Notes: a model not told the origin generated them from the letters alone. DNA of 64,000 nt from Eopsaltria australis (GCA_034509425.1 JAVTVJ010000076.1:6138001-6202000), one strand, 5' to 3'; positions 40,311 to 54,700 are shown, counted from the stretch's first letter. Made by a program: numbers and translations.

Positions 40311-40377
40311 CCCCAAACCTGGACAATTTCAGACATCAGAGGATACTTTTTGCTATGTTCCATTAGAGAAAATTAGT

Positions 40378-40406
40378 CTGACCTCCAGAGGTCAGTCTGT
40401 CTGACC
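40378..40406. repeat. Nested inverted repeats with AGGTCA half-sites
   Basis: CTGACCTC (40378-40385) and GAGGTCAG (40388-40395) form an 8 bp inverted repeat with a two-base spacer. GGTCAG (40390-40395) also pairs with CTGACC (40401-40406). TGACCT and AGGTCA separated by four bases resemble an everted nuclear-receptor half-site pair. This is pattern only. Confidence 0.5.
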
Positions 40407-41264
40407 AGACATATTCTCATGAAACTGATTTTCAGATTTTTTCCATGTCTTCATAGTCTGTGAACCCATGAACTGAATTTTGTCTGTCCTCAGTCTTTTG
40501 ATTAATTCAATGTCATTTATAGTCTCACATAATGATAGACCATTCAGTTATCAAGGTATTAAGGATGTACATTTCTAACTTTCCATTATGAAATATGTTC
40601 TGCATACGCTTCTTGAGGTTAAACTCTGGGATATGTTGCTTGAACATCACTGGGGTATCTAAAGATCTCTTTACCAGCATGAAGGAAAATTTGAAAGAAG
40701 TCATAACAAATTCCCAAATAATAGAAATCAAGCAATAAAAACAGTCAGTGTAGCATAATAAGGTAATAAATAAAGATAGAAGAAAATTGACAGTTTCACT
40801 GACTTAGCAGCACCCATCCCTGAAGAATGTTGCCAGTTGTTAATTAATTGACAGCTAGAATTAAAAAAAAAAATGCTTAAAGATAAACTCTAACATTTTT
40901 GACCTGACAATCTTTGCCTTACTCTGTTTGTTTTGTTTTGTTTTTATTTTTTTCCAACTTTCATTAGTAGTTTTGTCCTCTAATGTGATTATTCATATGG
41001 AGCAGAATTCTAGAAGACAACAAAGTACACTTGAATTGTAATTGGGGTTCAAAGTACATATTCAGCTGTGACTTAATTGTGCTAGGTTTTCTGGAATTTC
41101 CAGCCTTGTAGGCTTCCTGCTTCATCTGGGTTATATTGTAAGGTTTTGCGGTAACATTTTCTCTTTGAATTGTGCAAATCCATAAAAACTGTCCAGAAAC
41201 TGTAGGAACTCTTCTTACTCAGTACTCCAGGGCAGGAATCAAACCTGAAATAATCCTGCTTTGA

Positions 41265-41283
41265 TTTTTTTTTTTTTTTTTTT
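41265..41283 (+). repeat. Poly(T) run, 19 bases
   Basis: A simple homopolymer in the intron between exons B and C, with no recognisable transposon next to it. Confidence 0.85.
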
Positions 41284-41670
41284 CAAGCAGAGACAAACTG
41301 TCTGGGCAAAATCAAGTTTGTTCTTTAGTGGTATACAAAGATTGATAACACTGACAGAGACATGAATGTATGCAAGGCTTGCTCCAGGGGAAGGTTGATA
41401 AAATGGCAATGTCCCTGGACAGCCATTAACCGGTAGTAAACATGTCTCTCCTGTAAAATTGTAGTGAGATACTGTAATGATGGGTCACTATGAAAACTGA
41501 AAATAAAAGTCTTCCCACTCTACTGAAAGCATATCCTGCATGGGTTACAGGTATTTTGAACGTCTTGTCTCTTTTGTTCTGCTCTTGTGCCAAGGTCCTC
41601 CTGCAATGTTGTAAAAATAATAGGATGAAAATCAGGAATGAGAAATGTCAGTGTAGTCTTATTTTAATTT

Positions 41671-41687
41671 AAAAAAAAAAAAAAAAA
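41671..41687 (+). repeat. Poly(A) run, 17 bases
   Basis: A simple homopolymer. The upstream frame 41490-41672 runs into it but has no recognisable domain. Confidence 0.8.
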
Positions 41688-44600
41688 GGAAGGACATACA
41701 TAGAATAGGACGGGGAAGGGTTGTTGGTTTTCTTTAAGGGTTTTTTATTCCCAGAATAGTAACATTTTTTTTATTTAGATAATCTTTTCCAGTTAGCAAC
41801 TATGGTCCTTAACTATAGGCAAGAAAATCGATAGGTAGGCAGAGAATTTTATAGAGGGCTCCAATACAGTAAACCTTTTACAGAGTGTTTTATAGGGATT
41901 GTAGAATAGTTGAAGAACATTCTCAAACAGCACACAAAAGTTCAAATACACTATTTGTAAAAGATTTAATCTAGAAATGTAGAGAGAGAAAATAACTTGA
42001 TATGGTCTTTTGGCAATATGAAACTGCTCAACCCAGGGGACTATCACAGGAGGAAAACAGGGAAAGGTTTGGAAAAGATGTCCCAGGATTCAGTGTAGAG
42101 CCACAACTCTACCACTGAAAAGTTTGCGTTGAGTTTAGTCTTAATTTGAGCTCTGTTCAGGTAACCTCTTTAGAGGAGTTTTAATTGATAAGTTTTCCCA
42201 TTATTTTATAGAAACACTGCATACTGGAAATGCAGTGGTTGCTTTATTTAATTAGCTAAAATAGCTCATGATTCTAGCCGTGTAGTATCTTGCACATCTG
42301 CACAGATGTTTTCTTGTTTCACTCCTTCTCCTCATGATTTATGAAACTTGCATAAAGAAAGAGTTAACTGATCCACATATAGAATGTACAAACCCCGAAA
42401 TAATTGAACTTGAAAAAAATTGTTCCTCTAAATTCAAGTCAGGGTTCGGAATGATGTTTTATTGAATCATAACTATTAAGATTTCAGACAGAAGTATGTT
42501 GGTAATATTTTAATTCTTGGTGATTGAATTCAAATTTGTGCAAATTGATAATGAAAGTAACCTTTTTAGCTGTAAATGGTTTCAGATTATGAAGAATGGT
42601 CCTGAATGTTATGTATCTTAATGTCTTAGATACAAATTCACCAGTGACTGCTGCTCTGCAGTCATAGGGTGTGGCATAATAATCAAATAAAAATTACTTG
42701 TCAGTTTGAAATTCTTGTCAGAGTAGTGAAATAATTTAATTGTGAACAGCAGGAGTTTTGCTTGAAGTTAGAACTACGGCAAGTATGTAACAGGGTGATT
42801 TGTTTCTGTTGGGTCTAAAACAATAGTTATTTCAATAGTTGTTTTTGATGACAGAGAAATTTTAGTCTTAGTTTGATCTTTTCATATTGAGGAGATAATA
42901 GGTTCTTGTTTTTGCATGGTTATATGAGCAGTCTCAATTGAAAAATATATTTCTTATTTAGGAAGCTCTTTCCAGTTAATTAGATACAATGAATATTAAA
43001 GCAACACTATTCTATGCAGTAGTGTTCTAATTGATCAGAAGCAAAGGAAATACTCTCTCTGAACATACAATAGCTTTGACACTTCTGGTGCCCAGTTGAA
43101 AAGGGAGTATTTTGTTTTCATCCTGTAAAATAACAGTGCAGGTTGCAAGAAAAAAAATTAAGCCTAATGCCATATTTGAAGTACAAACAATTAGGTAATT
43201 TACTGTAGGAAAAATGAGATTTTTAGAGAACTGTGAACATTTCATCAGGAAGATAATTACAAACCCCATAAAAATTAGATCCTCCTCCTAATCACTTAGA
43301 TTAAATAATAATTCCCGGGTTTCTGAATATCTTTTGTAAGCCTGTCCTGGACGAATATCAGGCAATTGAGAATGAGAAACAATAAACATTGGCCAGTGAT
43401 GCCTAAAAGAAAGCTGCCATGTATTTCTTGTGCCACGTTCAATACAATCTCCTTCCCTGTAAAACCAAAATGGAACAAAAACCCCCATGGCATCTCTTTT
43501 GGTTTTCGTTGACCTAGGCCTCCCAAGCAAGATGGTATGTTCACTAGTGTAGCGAGTCCTTTTTTTTCTTTATGTGTACGGCTGCTCGGAAAAGTTATCT
43601 ATATACCTAGTCAGTGAAAACGTTCAGGTTTTTGTGTTTAGATACAACTATATGTGCAGAAATCTTCATATTGGAATGTAGTATGCAAGCCATTCAGATG
43701 TCCCCACTGATCTCTGAATGTCCAGTGGGTGAAGTTTGGTTTCATTCACTACCAGATGTGCTGCATTTAGAAGGAGAGCTTAAATGTCTCTTTACAACAA
43801 TGTGGAAAATTTGATGCAGTCTCAGTTATTACTCAGTGAAGACTTTTTTACATGGAAAAAGACTGCAGACTTGGTCGTAGTTACTGCTTGACATCTTCAA
43901 ACACAGGTAAACAGAAATCTCCGCAGCCCAATATATGCACTAGAAATTTTGAGCTCTCCTTCCAAGAACTAAATATTACACCACTCTTTCCCTCATTGTT
44001 TATTCTGAGACTCTCTCATTGTTTATGTGTCTATAGGTTTTGAACTTAGTTCCTTTTATTTCAGTCATAAAACACCTGTTTTCAATTGAAAATTAAGTGC
44101 TTTTAGTTGTTTTTGAGGTTCAAGAGAGGCAGAAAGCTCGTTTGTATGTATGTGGCATTTAATAGTTAAAAATAATATATTTCAAGATAGTAATATCATT
44201 TCTAGAAAGGGCTTTCTAGACAGTTTGGAGTTCAGTAACTGACAAACTAGTGAATCAAGTATGAGTAAAACATGGATTTTAAAGTGGTAAGGGTAAAGTT
44301 ATGTTTAAATTTTAGTTAAATACTTTGTTTCTGCTAAATGTGACTTTATTCTACCTTTATTCCTCTATAATTAGAAATGCATTAAATACATCCCCTAGTT
44401 GTAAACTAATGAAGAGTTTATTCCCTTCTAGTGCTGTATTAATTATGATATTTTTTCCAGACACTGAATTACCAATTTTTCATTCATATTAGGATGTATT
44501 CCAGTAAAGACCCCTTTCCATCCAGTGATATGCAATAGGATTTGCTCTCTAATGTACAAAAACAATGTTGGCACTTCAGTATTAATTCAGTTTAGTGCTT

Positions 44601-47600
44601 AGCTCAGTGCATTACAGAATGCAATTTCACATGAATATTTTCAGGACTTCTCAAATGATAAATTTATAGCTCAAGACTTGGCTGAGAGATGTCTCAGTGG
44701 AAGGAATGCTGGGGACAGTTATCTTAAAACAACCAATCCCACACTAAGTTTGTTGGGACTTACAGCAGATGCTAGTCCTTCCATTTAGAATAAGATTAAT
44801 AGCAGGTGAGTCAATAAATTCTGCCCAATGCATTTAAAATCTCTGCTGCAAACGGGATACAATGGTGGGTATCATCATTATACTTGAATTAATTCAGCCT
44901 GTGCTGTCAATTTACCATCATTGTAAATGTGTGTATTCAAGGTTCTCCCAAGTAAATGTCCGGAGACATTTAATGGTGCAGGTCTTTAGGGACAGTGTTA
45001 AGTATTCATTTGCCACAAAGGGACCCACTCCTTAGACAACCACAGTTTTCATCAGATCATAGATAGGAGAAGAAACGATACATGAACATTCTGTAAGCAA
45101 TTTCTTAGGCAAAATTTTCTTTAGTGTTTAGATACACATTCACACAACAGATAATCATTACAGTGTGGTAAGATACTCAACTTTTGATGTGTAAAATTAT
45201 TAAAAAATCCTTATGCAGCAGGACAAGTTCATCACTTCTCAAGAGGTTTCCTAGAAATTGAGAGGAACATCCAAACTAGTTAGAATCCAAATTGTATTTT
45301 TTTTAGGGCTCTGTCCAGGATGTAAGAAAACCATGTCAACATTCCTACACCATCTGATTAAGACTGGGGACTTCCTTGTGCAAAGCTCTCAGATGATCAC
45401 TCTTAGTCACTGAGCTGGGAGGGTTTTATCATTTGTAAATGAAATTATGGCAAGTATCAATCCATGCCTGACCTTTCTTCTGGGCGCAGGAAATATTTGG
45501 CTTTCATTTTCTCCTTAGCACTCTGATGATTTTTAGTCAGGAATCTTAGAAGCTTTTCTATCTACTGTCTTAAATGCTTACCAGCCACTTATTCAAGTAC
45601 TCCCTGTGACTGTTCCATTCAAAATTAGGCTCCAAAGGAAGTTAAAGAGCTATTACTGAAAGAGTATGTAACAAACACAAATCATTTTAGCTGAAAGGAT
45701 TTAAGGAGCCTTCATGTTCTGGGAGATCCAAGAGGGTAGTTATTATCTGGAAGATTAATGAAAGAAGTATTAGCCTCTACACAGCTGAATAAGAGGATGT
45801 GTCATGATTTCTCAGCAGTCTGATTTTTTTCTGCCCCCATGAAGGAAAAAAATCTTATTGTATGCATACTGTCATACTGTCTCAGTTTTTCCACATTCTT
45901 CATCTGAGATTTTATAAGTTATGGATTGGCAGGCTAAATGAAGAGGTTGAGCAGTTCTTTGCAAAGAATTAATGTCTGATATCCTGTCTGTAGCTCTTTC
46001 CCTTGTTCTTAGCTGAAAGGACTGAAAATCAGAAACTGATCTTTCTTCCTTATTCCATTCTCCATTTTCATTAAATGGCCTGTAGTGGATAATGTAAAGA
46101 ATTTTAGCTGCAGTAATATCAGTAAATGTTTGAAATTTTATTACATCTATTCCTGTGATATGTGAGCACCTCAAAATCAATATTTATCACATTATTGTGT
46201 CATCTCTGTTTTTTCATTGAAAAATGAAATGCAGACATTATAGCTTAGGGTTCATAAGACACTGAGTAGCAGAGTGTAGAACTTAAGTCACAGATTTGCA
46301 GTAAAGTTGGAGGAAAACTTGTTAAATTAAACCCCTTATTAAAAGTAAACCTGATTTTCTGAATACTTTTTTTTTTTTGTACCTGGGCTGGAAAATAATT
46401 ACTTTGTGATAATTGGATCATTGTAAAAAAATATCTGAAGGAGGTGTCTCTTCAATAAATATTGAGGTCTCTTTCTGGCCAGGTGACTAACAAGCCATTG
46501 ATTCTAACAAGGTCAAACTGTACTTTGTCCTGGGATATGCTCAATCATTTAACTCAGTGTTCTCTTTGGTAATCAGGGACAGACAGAAGGATAATTAGCT
46601 TTTAAATCTCCCCCAGCCAAGAAGACCCTGCCTGAAAGGGCAGAGACCCAAACACTAGAAAATTTAAGGTGGAATGATGTATTTCAGAATAAAGCCCAAG
46701 GATAAGATTTCCTTAAACAAACAGTAAAGTTTGGCTTTTAAACCCTTTTCTAATCCAAGACCAAATTTCAAGATATGATAAACTCGGTTTATTTTGAAGA
46801 GGTGTGTTTCATATCAATTACAAATTCAGTACTTTCATACCCAGATCTGAACTCAGTTGAAAGACAAAGCTTGTGAAGTATGGGGTGCAGTAAACTAAGC
46901 AATTAGCCTAAAAATAGTGAACAATGGGGGTCAGGTCTTGAAAGGTAAAGGATTTTCAGAAAGGAGATATTTTCACAAGAAGGCAGAGCACAGCAGCATT
47001 GAGAACAGCATCCCATTGCTCTGTAATGCCCAAACCACGTGAGCTCTGTGATTTGTTAGCCACTTGAAAATCGTATATTATGTTTTTATTCTGTGCTGAT
47101 CAATTTTATTTATTGCCGTATTTCATGTTTGATAACTGGATATAAAAAATGACTGAGAGGATTTTTATGGCCTTAGCCAAACCTCCATAAGACAGTCATG
47201 TATATAAGCTGGAGAGAGATTGATTCCAGTGCACATAGCTCAAAGCCTCAATATTTCTTAAAAGTTTGGGTTCCTTTTAGCATCCAAAACAAATGAACAA
47301 AAACCTTTATGGAAATGCAGGTGGTGGTGGTTTTGCCGTCACTGACTCATAGTGACCAAAACAGAAGCTGGAACACTAAAGAGCCTAGAGGCACCACAGC
47401 CATAGCAAAGCAATTATAGTGTAATATGAGAAGGTAAGGCCTTAACAATTCCCTTAATATCTATACAACTGTAACGGCCTTCATGGTCTCAAAGATCATA
47501 AATAATAAGGATGAAAAATATCCCCCTGCAATACTAGACTTTTGTTTCCTAATTTTCACTGGGACACCAAACAATTGCTCAGTAATTTTTGTACATTTCC

Positions 47601-49849
47601 AGCCAGTTGCTGCAGGCATGTAGGGTAGCAATAACCTAGAAGAACAGGACGTGGTACAAAAGATCAGTCATTCAGCATTTCATTAAGAATATGAAATGGT
47701 GGCATGACATGCAAAGAGCATTCAGTACGTGTAAAGATTGCACTTACCAAAGGGACTCAATGTAAGTTAAAAACATAAGATCTGAAAGATAATATTGTCC
47801 CTCAAATGGGTACAGATGTAATGTATTATTTTAAAGAAAAGAATAATTTAACCCTATTTTAAGTTTGGTTATTTTCAGGACTAAAAAAGCAAATGTTAAA
47901 TACTATGTGATAACACAATTATTTTCCAGAGGAAAGCCTTACCCAAAAGCAAAAACACCCTGTTCTTAATTTCATTGAAGCACAAAACCTGTCTGTGGAT
48001 GTGAACAGTCAGCAGATGCCAGAGACTTAAAAGGAGCGCCTCAGGAATATAGGGCTCCATCATAAAACCTAAGTGAACTGTTTTCAGCAGTGTTCACTGC
48101 AGACTCACTAAGGTAACTTAGGAGATTCCTCTATCAGGACTGAAGTTCTTGTAATTGATGTTTAAATGTAAGAAATTTGAGAAGAAATATTGACACAACA
48201 AATAATAACGAACCTCCAAGGCCCAGCTTTTGTATGGAAGGAAGCAGGATGTACTATTTTCCTTCACTGAGCCTTAGGACTAGGAGGAAGGTAGTTTGAA
48301 AAGGTGGGGTTGTTTCATAAAAAGGGACTTGTAAGACCATCTGAGGAATGACAGACCACTAGGTCTGACTTCTGTGTCAAGTGTGTTGATAGAAAATACA
48401 TTAAAAGATATGATCATTAGAATTGTATTTATCACATTATCATACAGTAGTCTTACCACGTAGTCATAGGCTGTTGAAGAAAATTCTTAGAGGAGATGGA
48501 AGTACAGCCTCGTTTTCAATTAAAGGCAGATTAGAAAAGATCCAGCTATTGTAGGAGTATCTAAACAGTTTGGAGAACTGAGAGATTATCAGTGAAGACA
48601 TTTCTGGGATTTCACCATTCAACTCATAAGCTATCTGGAAACAAGATGAACAGAGAAGCAGAGAGATTGTTGATATAGAATTGTTCAGAATTTTAAAGGT
48701 TGAAACTAACCCTGAAGAACAGTAAAACAATATTGTGATAACAGAAATACAGTGGATAGGCGATAAATAATGTCACCACCAACAAACTTGTATAATACTA
48801 AAACCTAAAAATATAATACCTTTATTAGATATTATCAGCAAAGAGATTAGGGTGCCTAACATAAACTCCAGTACAAAACAGCAAGTAGAACTGAATTTTG
48901 TGAAACAAACAAAAAATTTCCAAGGAAAAAAATAGTGCAATAGAAAGATCTACATCTTCATTATTGCTGTGCAGTTCTTATCTTCACATGCCAAAGTGAT
49001 AGAACAGAATTTGAAGAGGTGCCACACAGGCACTACGAATGTTTATTAAAGATTCTTTGTAAGGACGGATTAACAGTCTGGGGTTTTTCAGTCTGTAAAA
49101 GACATATTTAAAAGGAAATATGATAGGTATCCTGTAAAACCATGTAATTGGTTAACTGAGATAAATCAGAAACCAGTATTCATAATCACAAAAAAAATCA
49201 GAAAACGATAAATGAAGTCACAGGAAGCGTAACTAAATTATGAAATTTATTGATGTGTTACAAAGTAGTGGGAATACATTTTTATGATATATTATACTAG
49301 TAATCATTTCTAGGCTAAGGAAAATTTTAATTGACTATCATTTTTTGATGGCCTGGCTTTATTTTAATACCGAGGACACACATGTTAATTTTTTCTATTA
49401 AAAAAAAGATTCATAAAGTAATGTCAAAACACTGATTTAGTTATGTCTGGAAGGAAATGGGTCAGTATTGCTAGCACAAGTAATACTTACAGGATTATGT
49501 TTTTTAAAAAGAAATCTGACACCTATAAAGGTACATTATTTGTAGAATTATGTTATTCTAAATAAAAGCATTTTATGCTTTCTGCTTCTGTCATTTGATT
49601 CACTTATGAGACACGTTTAGATGTTCTAATTAGACTTAAACCCCTAATGAAAAGTTCAAATGCATATATGCTGAGACTTCCTCCCAGAACCAAGCTTCAG
49701 GAGCCTGTGTGACAGTGGGAACATGAGAGCAGAGTCTCACTGGAAACTCCAGAGCCCCCTAAGGAACATTTGAAGGGCTAGGAATGTATGTCTTACAATG
49801 CAGTCTTATGTATTGTTTTTTGCTCTAATAGGTTGTGGGTTGTTTTTTC

Positions 49850-50010
49850 ATCTATCTCTGCCAGCTGTTCTTCCCTCAGCTGTAAATCTCATACTCCTCT
49901 ACTACCATGTTTCTTCTTAGGTTCATTTCCTTTCTTTCTTGAATAAGAGATCTCTTTTCTCTCCTTCTTTTCCATCTCTTGTTGCTATTTGCTTGCTTTA
50001 GAGATTTTTG
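49850..50010 (+). repeat. Pyrimidine-rich stretch
   Basis: The + strand is rich in C and T, with words such as TTTCCTTTCTTTCTTG and CTTTTCTCTCCTTCTTTTCC. It lies about 1 kb before exon C, too far to be that exon's acceptor tract. No gene or transposon is recognised. Confidence 0.5.
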
Positions 50011-50965
50011 GATAATCTTGACTGATTTTTATAGATTTAGATAAAACTTGTCTTGTTGATACTTTTTCAACAAGTCAGATTTTATCCAGTTTTCCTTATC
50101 TAAATATCCAAACAATTCTTACTTTGTTAAATATAGCCTTTTGTTCCTGAGTATTTCCTACCCCCATAACTCTTAATTCTGTGTAACCAAACACAGCTGT
50201 TACAGCCATATTCTTCTCCTGACGTGCTGATTATACTATTTCCTCCAAGTGGCATCAAATACAAATTTCCCACCCCACCTTATAAATCATACCTCCATTT
50301 CCCTACTGATTTCTCCTTTCCTAAGCTCTTGTGATCCTCCAAAGCTGCCTATCACCCTACAGCAAATATAACGCCAATAATTTCTATTTTTATATTTTCC
50401 CATTCCTGAATATTTCCCCATTTCCTAGAATGTTATCTTAAAGTACTTAAAATGTTGTCCTGAAAAAAAGTTATCTCCCAAATTAAAATTCTCACTGAAA
50501 ATGACATAACTGAATTTTGCATGTCTACTATCTGTGTTTGTATCTGTGTACACAAAAACTCCTACATAATTTGAGGGTTTTTCTCTGAGTTTAGAAGGTT
50601 CTCAGTCAAACACAGCATGATCTGTTTATTTGTCATAATTGTCACTGTGCTGGTGAACAAAGATTTGGTCCATGAAAATTCTCACTCTTCTATTCATTGC
50701 TCACTTTAATCTTTGAAATTTAAATATTAACCCAAGTTTGAAAAAATAAATCCTTTTTTTAAACTGAATGTTGTGCTGCTGGTAAACTGAAGAGCATTTT
50801 AGTGCATATGTACTGGATCTAAGCACAGCACATCAGATCAAATGTGGCTACCTCCATCAATTACCAGCTTTACAGCTGGGCAGATTAAAAAAGCAAGCCA
50901 TAGGTCTTTCTGTGATAATGGAAAACTGATGATATTTCATATTTTAAACATTCATTATTTTCCAG

Positions 50966-51068
50966 GTGTGATGGGGGAATATGAACCAAAAATTGAAGTC
51001 CATTTTCCTTACACAGTTACAGCTGCAAGGGGAACTACTGTTAGGATGGAGTGTTTTGCACTTGGAAA
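50966..51068 (+). CDS. CNTN5: Contactin-5 internal exon C (start of Ig domain 3)
   Basis: This 103-base exon has acceptor ATTATTTTCCAG and donor GGAAA/GTAAGT. Two bases complete the split Gly codon from exon B, 33 codons follow, and the exon ends two bases into a codon (phase 2). It encodes [19 protein letters not shown], then [14 protein letters not shown]. This is the Ig2-Ig3 linker and strands A to B of Ig3, including its first disulphide Cys. [11 protein letters not shown] directly after the LRNDG of exon B is a highly conserved contactin junction. The AA left at the end would start an Asn codon (FALGN in contactins) once joined to the next exon. The apparent Lys and stop in an unspliced reading come from the intron. 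The partner exon with PVPTITW-type sequence is not in the window. Confidence 0.94.
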
Positions 51069-51768
51069 GTAAGTACAGATTCTTTCATAATTAGACATCA
51101 TTGTTTATTAAGATGAGACATGCCTAACTTGTGGTTTCATTATTTTGCTAAATTTTATTTTTACAGACAGTCCTTACTGCACTCTCAAAATAACCAATTG
51201 ACTAAGTAGCTAATTATGAACTCCCTGCCCAGCCATTTCTGTAGTCAGAATTCAGTCAAGTTAAAAGACTCTCTGTTGAAATGAAAACAAAAACAAGAGA
51301 AAAGATGTTTTAATTGAAAATTTTACTAGACTCACACTCATTTGTTCATTGGGATACTATAAACCAGTAAATTAGAGATTGTTCTGTCAAAATGTCATGT
51401 TTGGAGAATAAATAAATATTAGTGGAGTTTTCTCCCCTCCCCCACGTGCAAAATTTATACATGAAGCTAAGAGCACAATGTCTTAATCATGTCCTAACAC
51501 ACTTTGTGGCAGTGCCTACTCTATAGTTTCTACCTGACCTAATAGCATTAGTACAGAATGGGAGTTTGCTATTCATGTCAAGGGATTTTTAGATGTTTGT
51601 TAATTAAAGAGTTTAGGGAGAGAAAGGTGTGAGAAACTGAAACTACAATTCCTTCTATGCAGTAATCAGATTACAGAATATAGGATGAAATTGATAACAT
51701 TTCAGTTTTGTGGTTGTAGTTACTTAAGTTACTATTATGATTGTTTCCAAGAATAAGTTTGGCAAGGT

Positions 51769-51782
51769 TATATATATATATA
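51769..51782. repeat. (TA)7 microsatellite
   Basis: Seven consecutive TA units. Short and without evident function. Confidence 0.85.
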
Positions 51783-54700
51783 GCCAGGCAGAACTAAGAC
51801 TCAATTCTAGTGATTCAAGGAGATTCTTTCTTCTTCCCATATATGCTGTTAAAAATGGTTATTCCTTCAGTGATGTTTTTCTAGAGACATATTAAAAATT
51901 ATAACAGCTAGCATTCTTTCCAAAATACCTTATTGAATTCTGTGTGGTGTGTTGAAAAAAATCTCACTGTATTGAATTCTTTCCAGTTCCTTTTCATAAC
52001 AGTGTTCCTTTTGGACATCTTGCCCTAGTCTCCAAAATTACACTGCTAAATATCACACATCCTGCTTGCTTTTATGGTTCATGGCTTATCAAAAATCATT
52101 CAAGTTTCTCACAGCCTGGCCTTGATTAAAAAATAAGGGAAGGATTTGTCTTTGTAACTTCCTTTGGAGGAACTTCACAAAAGAGTTAGTCTGAGAAATA
52201 CTGTATCTTACATACCAATTCTTCTTATTTACCTAAGGAAGAACAAAACATAAGAGGTTAGGAGTTTTAAGACAACAGTCTGTTGTCTTGAGGATCATTC
52301 CACCAGCTTTGTCATCAGGTGTGGTTTTCCAGAGTGACTTTTCAAAGCCTGTCTCTAGTACCTGAGAGGGCTTTTAAAATGTTTTTATAGTCCTTTTTAC
52401 CTTCATGTGTCACTGGCCACTGTGTTTTTCTGTTCAGATTTTTCTCTTAACTGTTCCTGATTACTGACTGGATGATATATGTCTGAGATTTACTCCCTTC
52501 TTGCTGGTTTTTCATGTCTGACCAATATCGAGATGCTCTCAGTGTGCAGGTCAACAGAAATGATACACAAATAATTAAAGAGAAATTCTGATAAAGTTTT
52601 TCAGTTGTATCCATTTAGGTTCAGCAAAGTTCATGAAGAAACAGGACAGCCCCAAACCAGTCCAAACAAAAGCTGGGAGACCATAGCCCACATGGAGGGA
52701 GTCATTAGCGACAGCAGCTTTTGCAAATTCATTCCCAACATAAATGTAAGCAGTAGTTTAGAAAACAAATGTGAGACAAGAACTTTTGTAGGGTAAAACA
52801 CAAGTCTTATGTTTTATATAGTAAGGATAAGGAAAGAGGTACATGACAGAGGACGGAAAGGAATAAATGCAGAGATTCCCTGAGATGCTGAAAAAAATGA
52901 GGAAAAGGGCTGTTCTGTAGAGGCTGATTGCTCCAGGCTCTCTCCTCTAAGAAACACTGCCAAGTCAATAGTTGGCAATGAGGCCCTTTTAGACTTTTGG
53001 CTATGGCTGAAGCAGTAACCCACATATTACTTCTTATTTTCCTCATTTTGTTGGAATTAAATTGCAGTTGCTGACAGATTACAAGTCAACTTTCCAGGGA
53101 AAAGGAGGTATGACACACATTGTCCTTTACAACCTACTGAAAGGCAAGAAACAGAGCTACTGATACATTCCATCTTCAGCACCATGAGATTTAATAAACT
53201 CTCAAAAAGATTCAATCTCTATTCAAAAATAAAAGTGATGTTAACAAGAAAGACTTTGATTAGGTTATTTCCTCTTTTTTATTTGGTGTTAATCTTTAAT
53301 AAACAAAAAAAAAAATCAAACCCACCTGAATGATCAAGGAATTTAAGGTTATCTAATAAGATAGTTGACCCCATTTGCTGCTATTGTAATGGGCAGCTAT
53401 TTTTACCATGCACATTCCTTATCTTCTTTTCCCAGCCATTAATGCACAATCAAATCACCTGAGCTGAAATTGCTTTCAACCTGATATGGTAATAATTACA
53501 TGAATGACATTTCAGGCACCATTTGAAACCTGGAGGCTGAGGTGAGAAGTAGAAATGCATCAAATTTCCTATTAATTTCCATATTTTCATATTTTGTCCT
53601 CAATTCTTATCCCTGATGCCTTGTAGGAGTTGTTGCTTGTTACGTTGCCATTGGTCCCATTTGCTAAACTGAATCAACAACTAATTTGTTCCTTTTTTAT
53701 TTAGTATTTTGAGACTTGGTATTTTGAATTCCTGTTGTAAATAACACTGGGTTATTACAGTCTCAAAACTAATATTCTGCTGGTTTCCTCGTGCTTTAAT
53801 TTAGCTGTCTGAAACACTGCTCTCTCCACTGTAATTGTGAGAATGACAGACATTTCAGTGAGATTTCCCAAAGTGGGCATTTGGCAAATATTCCAGGAAG
53901 AGCCTAGTCTTTAGTTACTGATTAATGATTTATTAGTATTCTTTATTTAGCAGTGTCACTCACTATGGCCGAAAAAAATTTAAAAATGGAAGCTCTGCAG
54001 CTTTTATCTTCAAACTAAAGTCAAATATCTTAATTGCTTGACAGAGAAAAATTCTCTGAGAAGGATTTTACTCTGACCCAAGCAATATGTAGCTCATTCA
54101 GTTACAAGTGAAAATATTATGTTACTGATGCCACTTACAAACAGACTTTGTAGTTGCCAAATAATTCAAAGTAATGCAGGAGTCAAATATCTCAAGATTA
54201 TCTTATTTGTACTAGATAATGCTTTTCATGATGAGCATCAGTCATTGGCTAAGAAATCACTGCATAAATCAGTGATTTACTGCTGGCATTTAACAGAAGA
54301 CATGACAAACAGAGGAGCCAAATAAAACTCACTGCAAATACATCAGAGTGTGCATTTTGCAATTAGTGATGTTTTGTGCTGGGCATGCATGATGGCTCAA
54401 GGTTTCTTTTATAGACATATTCGCTGCCACATCTACACAACAACTTCTGTTTCAGTTACATCTGTCTTTCATACATGTACTTATATACAGCATATGGATA
54501 TATTTTCTGCCACCCATTAAATTATGTCATTTCTATTAGAAATACCTGAATTTTTTTGTTCCCTAACAAGACAGGAAATCATATTTTTTAAAATGTGCTA
54601 AAGAAAACACTGGCAATAACAAAGTATTAACATCTTCTATCTGTTTTCAACTTTTCATAAGAACATAAATAATTATTTTTAATTTTCATAATTGCTACAT

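Larger units (their letters stand above)
36162..50965 (+). other. CNTN5: CNTN5 intron between exons B and C (14,804 bp)
   Basis: The intron is bounded by a GTAAGAA donor and a CATTATTTTCCAG acceptor. It contains an unidentified GC-richer segment (36405-36614) joined to a deleted CR1 fragment (36615-37600), three long A or T homopolymers (40290-40310, 41265-41283, 41671-41687), a nuclear-receptor-like everted half-site pair (40379-40394) and a pyrimidine-rich stretch (about 49850-50010). Open frames such as 45872-46180 and 48464-48730 on the - strand have no recognisable domain. I see no other genes. Confidence 0.88.

Noticed and set aside
40290..41687. Possible retrocopy or SINE tails (long A and T runs)
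   Set aside because: No gene-like or SINE-like body, and no flanking duplications, are visible beside the runs. Birds have few SINEs.
45872..46180. 102-codon - strand open frame
   Set aside because: It has no recognisable family and an ordinary chance composition, and lies within an intron.
51067..51072. Lys codon followed by a stop at the end of exon C
   Set aside because: The bases after 51068 are the GTAAGT donor. The Lys and stop arise only if the intron is read through.
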